This document shows, in pieces, positions 46,938 through 51,993 of a stretch of DNA of 51,993 bases (position 1 is the first letter of the stretch; every line of letters starts with the position of its first letter). Made by a program: the position numbers and the translations under genes. The DNA is from Bacillaceae bacterium (GTDB taxonomy: Bacteria; Bacillota; Bacilli; Bacillales; Alkalibacillaceae): contig JACDOD010000016.1 in NCBI GenBank assembly GCA_017656265.1, positions 1 to 51,993 on the forward strand, in the 5' to 3' direction. The notes under the pieces are model-generated. The model was not told the origin of the DNA and searched no databases. It saw only the letters and a list, made by a program, of their open reading frames with translations.

Positions 46938-47774
46938 ATGATGTACCACTTGCATGCTGGAAACCGCAGCTTTCGTCTGCATGACGGAACTTTAATCATG
47001 GGCATTTTAAATGTAACACCGGATTCCTTTTCAGATGGAGGAATGTATGACGAGGCTCATAAAGCAGTTGAACACGCAAGAAGGATGGAACAGGACGGAG
47101 CACATATCATTGATGTTGGCGGGGAATCCACTCGTCCCGGTCATGAGCCGGTGTCACTGGAAGAGGAAATCAGCCGGGTCGTTCCAGTGATAAAACGTCT
47201 TAAGGATGAGATTCATATTCCTATATCCATTGATACGTATAAGGCCGAAACAGCGAGACAAGCCATTGAGGCAGGCGCGCATATCATAAATGACGTCTGG
47301 GGTGCCAAAAAAGATCCGGAAATTGCGGATGTGGCTGCTCAATATGATGCTCCGATTATTTTAATGCATAATCGGGACCATACGGAATATGATGATCTGC
47401 TTGAAGATATGAAAAGGGACTTAGAAGAGAGCATCTCCATTGCCAAAAAACGAGGAGTAAGGGATGAACAGATCATCCTGGATCCCGGTATCGGCTTCGG
47501 AAAAACGATGGAGCATAATTTGTATGTTATGCGCAGACTGGAAGAATTGAATGTACTGGGTTATCCGATTTTGCTCGGTACCTCCAGAAAAAGATTTATT
47601 GGTCATGTACTTGATTTGCCGGTTGAAGAGCGCATGGAAGGCACCGGTGCTACAGTTTGCCTGGGGATCCAGAAGGGTGCTTCCATTGTACGGGTTCATG
47701 ATGTAAAGGAAATGGCCAGGATGGCAAAAATGATGGATGCGATGTTAGGGAAACGAGGGATTTCCATTGGATAA
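46938..47774 (+). CDS. folP: Dihydropteroate synthase
   Basis: A 278-residue TIM-barrel enzyme that condenses dihydropterin pyrophosphate with p-aminobenzoate; target of sulfonamides. ILNVTPDSFSDGG near residue 23, DVGGESTRPGHEPV near 60, HIINDVWG near 115 and DPGIGFGKTMEHN near 185 are the pterin/diphosphate-binding motifs. AAAAGGGGCTGATC precedes two adjacent ATGs; 46938 is used. It overlaps folB by 8 bases and heads a folP-folB-folK-yazB-dusB operon. It begins right after a terminator, with a TACAAT -10 at 46893-46898. Confidence 0.97.
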   Translation: MMYHLHAGNRSFRLHDGTLIMGILNVTPDSFSDGGMYDEAHKAVEHARRMEQDGAHIIDVGGESTRPGHEPVSLEEEISRVVPVIKRLKDEIHIPISIDTYKAETARQAIEAGAHIINDVWGAKKDPEIADVAAQYDAPIILMHNRDHTEYDDLLEDMKRDLEESISIAKKRGVRDEQIILDPGIGFGKTMEHNLYVMRRLEELNVLGYPILLGTSRKRFIGHVLDLPVEERMEGTGATVCLGIQKGASIVRVHDVKEMARMAKMMDAMLGKRGISIG

Positions 47775-48132
47775 AATACACATCAGCGGTATGAAGTTTT
47801 ATGGGTATCACGGAGTTTTTCCAGAAGAGAACAGACTGGGGCAAACGTTTTTGGTTGATCTGACATTAGTCCTTAATTTAAGACCAGCAGGAAAAAGTGA
47901 CGATATTCAAGACAGTATTGATTACGGTGAAATTTATCAGGCGACAAAAAAGATTGTGGAAGGAGAAGCAAAGAACCTGATTGAAGCAGTGGCTGAAGAA
48001 ATATCCGCAGAACTCCTCCGCAGATATAAAAAAATCAGCGCTCTTCATGTAAAAGTAACGAAACCGAACCCGCCTATTCCTGGTGCCTATGACGGGGTGG
48101 CTGTTGAAATTTACAGGGAGCGGTTGTCATGA
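47767..48132 (+). CDS. folB: Dihydroneopterin aldolase
   Basis: A 121-residue FolB, which cleaves dihydroneopterin to hydroxymethyl-dihydropterin. MKFYGYHGVFPEENRLGQTF contains the active-site region, with Glu21-type residue and Lys near 99 (VKVTKPNPPIPGAYDGVAVEI). The TTG start overlaps the end of folP (8 bases), and GAGGG lies just upstream. Its TGA overlaps the folK ATG (ATGA), so the three folate genes are translationally coupled. Confidence 0.96.
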   Translation: MDKIHISGMKFYGYHGVFPEENRLGQTFLVDLTLVLNLRPAGKSDDIQDSIDYGEIYQATKKIVEGEAKNLIEAVAEEISAELLRRYKKISALHVKVTKPNPPIPGAYDGVAVEIYRERLS

Positions 48133-48650
48133 ACACCGTCTATATTGCATTAGGATCCAATATTGAACCCAGGAAAGACTACTTAGATCAGGCTATAGAG
48201 ATGCTTGAAAAACATCCGGGATTTACACTCATCGATCAGTCCCTGATTTATGAAACGGATCCGGTAGGTTATGTTGATCAGCCTGCCTTTCTCAATATGG
48301 TTATTAAAGGGCATACATCCCTGACTCCATTTCAGCTCCTGGATGTATGTCAGGAAGTCGAGAAGTCACTTGGCAGAAAGAGGGGGGTTAAGTGGGGGCC
48401 ACGAACCATTGACCTTGACATTTTGTTATATAATAATGAGAATATTGAAACAGAGCACTTGAACATTCCGCATCCCCGAATGCTGGAAAGGGCCTTTGTG
48501 TTAATCCCTTTTTCTGATCTTGATAATTTAACCATTCAAGGAACTTCCATCAGCCAATATATCAACCAATTACCAGATCAAGAACGAAAAGGAGTAAGAA
48601 AATGGGAGCCGAAAAATGGGGAAGAAGAATTCGAGCATTTCGCAAATTAA
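48129..48650 (+). CDS. folK: HPPK, 2-amino-4-hydroxy-6-hydroxymethyldihydropteridine pyrophosphokinase
   Basis: A 173-residue HPPK that transfers pyrophosphate from ATP to hydroxymethyl-dihydropterin, making the substrate of FolP. YIALGSNIEPRKDYL at the N-terminus, VYVDQPAFLNMV-like region near 55, and WGPRTIDLDILLYNNE near 95 with the metal-binding Asp pair are visible, followed by IPHPRMLERAFVL. ATG overlaps folB by 4 bases; its last 49 bases overlap yazB in another frame. Confidence 0.96.
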   Translation: MNTVYIALGSNIEPRKDYLDQAIEMLEKHPGFTLIDQSLIYETDPVGYVDQPAFLNMVIKGHTSLTPFQLLDVCQEVEKSLGRKRGVKWGPRTIDLDILLYNNENIETEHLNIPHPRMLERAFVLIPFSDLDNLTIQGTSISQYINQLPDQERKGVRKWEPKNGEEEFEHFAN

Positions 48651-48808
48651 AAGGATATACTCAGATGGAATTGGCTAAAGCTTTAGGTTATTCAGTATCC
48701 GTCTTAGGGGAGGTAGAACGTGGAGCCCGAAAACCTGATGAAGTAATGGTGCAAAAAATTTGTGATGTACTGGGGGTAAGCTACGAAGAATTATCCCCTG
48801 ATAAATAA
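48602..48808 (+). CDS. yazB: Xre-family helix-turn-helix protein YazB
   Basis: A 68-residue protein consisting of one Xre/Cro helix-turn-helix (residues 6-62, with [22 protein letters not shown] and [15 protein letters not shown]). It should bind DNA, but its targets are not known. It overlaps the 3' end of folK by 49 bases, exactly as in B. subtilis, where the overlap is conserved. AAAGGAGTAAG within folK provides the ribosome site. dusB follows after 23 bases. Confidence 0.9.
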   Translation: MGAEKWGRRIRAFRKLKGYTQMELAKALGYSVSVLGEVERGARKPDEVMVQKICDVLGVSYEELSPDK

Positions 48809-48831
48809 ATACGATTAAGGAGGGAGAGCAG

Positions 48832-49821
48832 ATGTTTAAAATAGGCGATATCACCATCCCGAATCAAGTCGTACTTGCTCCAATGGCAGGTGTATGCAAT
48901 TCGCCTTTTCGTCTGACGGTCAAAGAATTTGGAGCAGGATTGGTCTGTGCCGAGATGGTCAGTGATAAAGGCATTGTTCATCAAAATGAAAAAACATTAA
49001 ACATGCTCTATATAGATGAAGATGAAAAACCGATGAGCCTGCAAATTTTTGGCGGGGAAAAAGAAACACTGGTGGAAGCTGCACAATTTGTTGACCAGAA
49101 TACAAATGCAGATATTATTGATATCAATATGGGATGTCCTGTTCCGAAAATCACAAAATGTGATGCCGGTGCAAAATGGCTTTTGGAGCCGGATAAAATT
49201 CATGAGATGGTGTCAGCTGTTGTAAAGTCCGTGGACAAACCTGTAACAGTGAAGATGAGAAGCGGATGGGACGAAAATCATATTTATGCGGTTGAAAACG
49301 CGAAAGCAATCGAAGCGGCTGGTGCTAAAGCTGTTGCCATACATGGACGAACAAGGGCGCAGATGTACGAGGGAAAAGCGGATTGGAATATCATTAAACA
49401 GGTTAAAGAAGCTGTCAATATACCGGTGATCGGAAATGGAGACATCACAACACCTCAGGATGCCAAACGGCGTCTTGAAGAAACAGGTGTCGATGCGATT
49501 ATGATTGGACGGGCAGCACTGGGGAACCCATGGATGATTTATCGTACGGTTAAATATCTGGAAACGGGTGAGCTGATCGGTGAGCCAGAACCACGGGAAA
49601 AAATCGACGTATGTAAGCTGCATATGGATCGTCTCATTCGCCTGAAGGGAGAAAAGGTAGCTATCATGGAAATGAGAAAGCATGCTGCCTGGTACTTGAA
49701 AGGAATGCGGGGCAATGCTAAAGTAAGACAGCGAATAAATGAGTGCGAAACCCGTGAACAGCTGGTGAACGTGCTGGAGCAGTATGTACAGGAACTCGAA
49801 GCGGAAGCAAAGGTTTCTTGA
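48832..49821 (+). CDS. dusB: tRNA-dihydrouridine synthase B
   Basis: A 329-residue FMN-dependent TIM-barrel enzyme (YacF/DusB) that reduces uridines of tRNA to dihydrouridine. [12 protein letters not shown] at the N-terminus, INMGCPVPK with the catalytic Cys near residue 100, [15 protein letters not shown] near 168 and the phosphate-binding GNGDI and [11 protein letters not shown] segments are in place. The C-terminal helical domain contacts tRNA. TAAGGAGGGAGAGC precedes the ATG. Last gene of the folP operon; lysS begins 50 bases later. Confidence 0.96.
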   Translation: MFKIGDITIPNQVVLAPMAGVCNSPFRLTVKEFGAGLVCAEMVSDKGIVHQNEKTLNMLYIDEDEKPMSLQIFGGEKETLVEAAQFVDQNTNADIIDINMGCPVPKITKCDAGAKWLLEPDKIHEMVSAVVKSVDKPVTVKMRSGWDENHIYAVENAKAIEAAGAKAVAIHGRTRAQMYEGKADWNIIKQVKEAVNIPVIGNGDITTPQDAKRRLEETGVDAIMIGRAALGNPWMIYRTVKYLETGELIGEPEPREKIDVCKLHMDRLIRLKGEKVAIMEMRKHAAWYLKGMRGNAKVRQRINECETREQLVNVLEQYVQELEAEAKVS

Positions 49822-49865
49822 TCGTCTTTATCCGGAACTTTATCAATATTATAGAACTGGAGTGA

Positions 49866-51353
<1,488 letters not shown>

Positions 51354-51817
51354 TTAGGTTTGGCTGATTAAACCCAGTCCCCGGGTTAAAGGGACTGGGT
51401 TTTTTAGTGTAAACCGTTTTTAAAATGCATGGCGGAAGAAGAACACGATATGGATTCGCAGCAAATGTGAACAGCTGATGTCGGGATACACATATTATGA
51501 AGAAAAACGGTCCCTTTATCCGGCCACTGTACGAAAGGATTTCCTTTATTCTAATAAGCCAACCGTTGTGCTATTCATGTTTAAGTATGAAATGCTGGGT
51601 CATCAGATGTTTAGTTCTTATAGAAGATTCCATAAAAGGTCTGTTTGTACTTTTAGTTAAGTTGGGGAGGCTGCGAAGCAAAGATTTCCAGGGATTTCCG
51701 GGTTACAAACTATTCCTGAACTTGTATACTAGAATGACGCAAAAAAGTATAGTTCACGATATTTTGTTTCATAATAAATTAGAAAAAAATAACATAAAAA
51801 AATTTGATCATAAGGTC
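51354..51817. other. gene-free region between lysS and the next rRNA operon
   Basis: After the terminator, about 410 bases contain no gene that can be supported. Short ORFs at 51478-51826 lack homology and ribosome sites. The stretch becomes very AT-rich from about 51740, which probably serves as upstream (UP) sequence for the rRNA promoters. Confidence 0.65.
51371..51406 (+). terminator. lysS terminator
   Basis: AACCCAGTCCC (51371-51381) pairs with GGGACTGGGTT (51391-51401) and runs into TTTTT. Confidence 0.93.
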
Positions 51818-51908
51818 TTGATTTAAAGTTTAAATCATGATAAATTATTAAACGTTGCGATGAGCAAACAAAAAAATGTTTGACACCAACAGATGAGTAT
51901 GATATATT
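51818..51908 (+). promoter_or_regulatory. tandem rRNA operon promoters
   Basis: P1: TTGATT (51818-51823), 17 bases, TAAATT (51841-51846). P2: TTGACA (51880-51885), 17 bases, TATATT (51903-51908). P2 is the stronger and has an AT-rich upstream tract. P1 includes the inverted repeat GATTTAAA/TTTAAATC (51820-51836). Confidence 0.8.
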
Positions 51909-51993
51909 TAAAGGGTCGCTATTTTTTGAAAAGCGACGTTTTCGAACCTTGAAAACTGAACAAAACAACTTGTAACGCCAGAAGCTAGATTGA
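51909..51993 (+). other. 16S rRNA leader with boxA-like element (partial)
   Basis: Downstream of the promoters lie a GTCGCT/AGCGAC hairpin (about 51915-51937) and ACCTTGAAAACTGAAC (51946-51961), typical of the antitermination and processing leader before Bacillaceae 16S genes. The 16S gene lies beyond the window. Confidence 0.75.

Noticed and set aside
51478-51826. Short ORFs (60 and 109 codons) after lysS
   Set aside because: No ribosome site, no recognisable family, and composition drifts into the AT-rich rRNA promoter region.

Overview
The window is a piece of the origin-proximal core chromosome of an endospore-forming Bacillaceae bacterium (Firmicutes). Gene order follows the Bacillus subtilis stretch between rRNA operon rrnA and the rrn operon after lysS almost gene for gene. 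Sporulation genes of all four forespore/mother-cell sigma regulons occur (csfB, fin, sspF, spoVT, yabG, yabP, yabQ, spoIIE), together with many GTG/TTG starts and strong AAGGAGG-type ribosome sites. The species cannot be named from sequence alone.

Layout. 1-240: end of an rRNA operon (23S-5S spacer, 5S rRNA, terminator). 0.8-8.5 kb: csfB, yaaO, tmk, darA, yaaR, holB, ricT, yabA, trmN6, rsmI. 8.5-8.8 kb: abrB, the only protein gene on the minus strand. 9.3-19.5 kb: metG, tatD, yabE, rnmV, rsmA, yabG, veg, sspF, ispE, purR. 19.8-28.6 kb: spoVG, glmU, prs, ctc, pth, fin, mfd. 29-35 kb: spoVT, yabM, mazG, rqcP, yabP, yabQ, divIC, yabR. 35.6-35.8 kb: tRNA-Met and tRNA-Glu on the minus strand. 36.2-44.7 kb: spoIIE, yabS, yabT, tilS, hpt, ftsH. 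45-51.4 kb: hslO, yacD, folP-folB-folK-yazB-dusB, lysS. 51.8-52.0 kb: promoters and leader of the next rRNA operon.

The genes cover translation and rRNA/tRNA maturation (metG, lysS, rnmV, rsmA, rsmI, trmN6, tilS, dusB, pth, ctc, rqcP), replication and repair (holB, yabA, mfd, tatD), precursor supply (prs, glmU, ispE, hpt, folP/B/K), and the entry into and course of sporulation. Compared with B. subtilis (from memory) the locus lacks xpaC-yaaN, yazA, yabJ (ridA), coaX and cysK-pabB-pabA-pabC.

No unknown gene cluster was found. The unusual content lies between genes. First, GC-rich dispersed repeats of two families: type A at 11.3, 13.8 and 20.3-20.6 kb, the last as 2.5 tandem 120-bp units; type B at 0.4, 13.9 and 35.2 kb. 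Second, two sporulation genes (yabG, yabP) have a ribosome site that could be sequestered only in readthrough mRNA, because the pairing arm lies upstream of the putative sporulation promoter. Third, several well-formed alternative-sigma promoters (sigB at ctc, sigH at spoVG, sigF at fin, sigG at spoVT) and a two-box PurR operator in front of purR.
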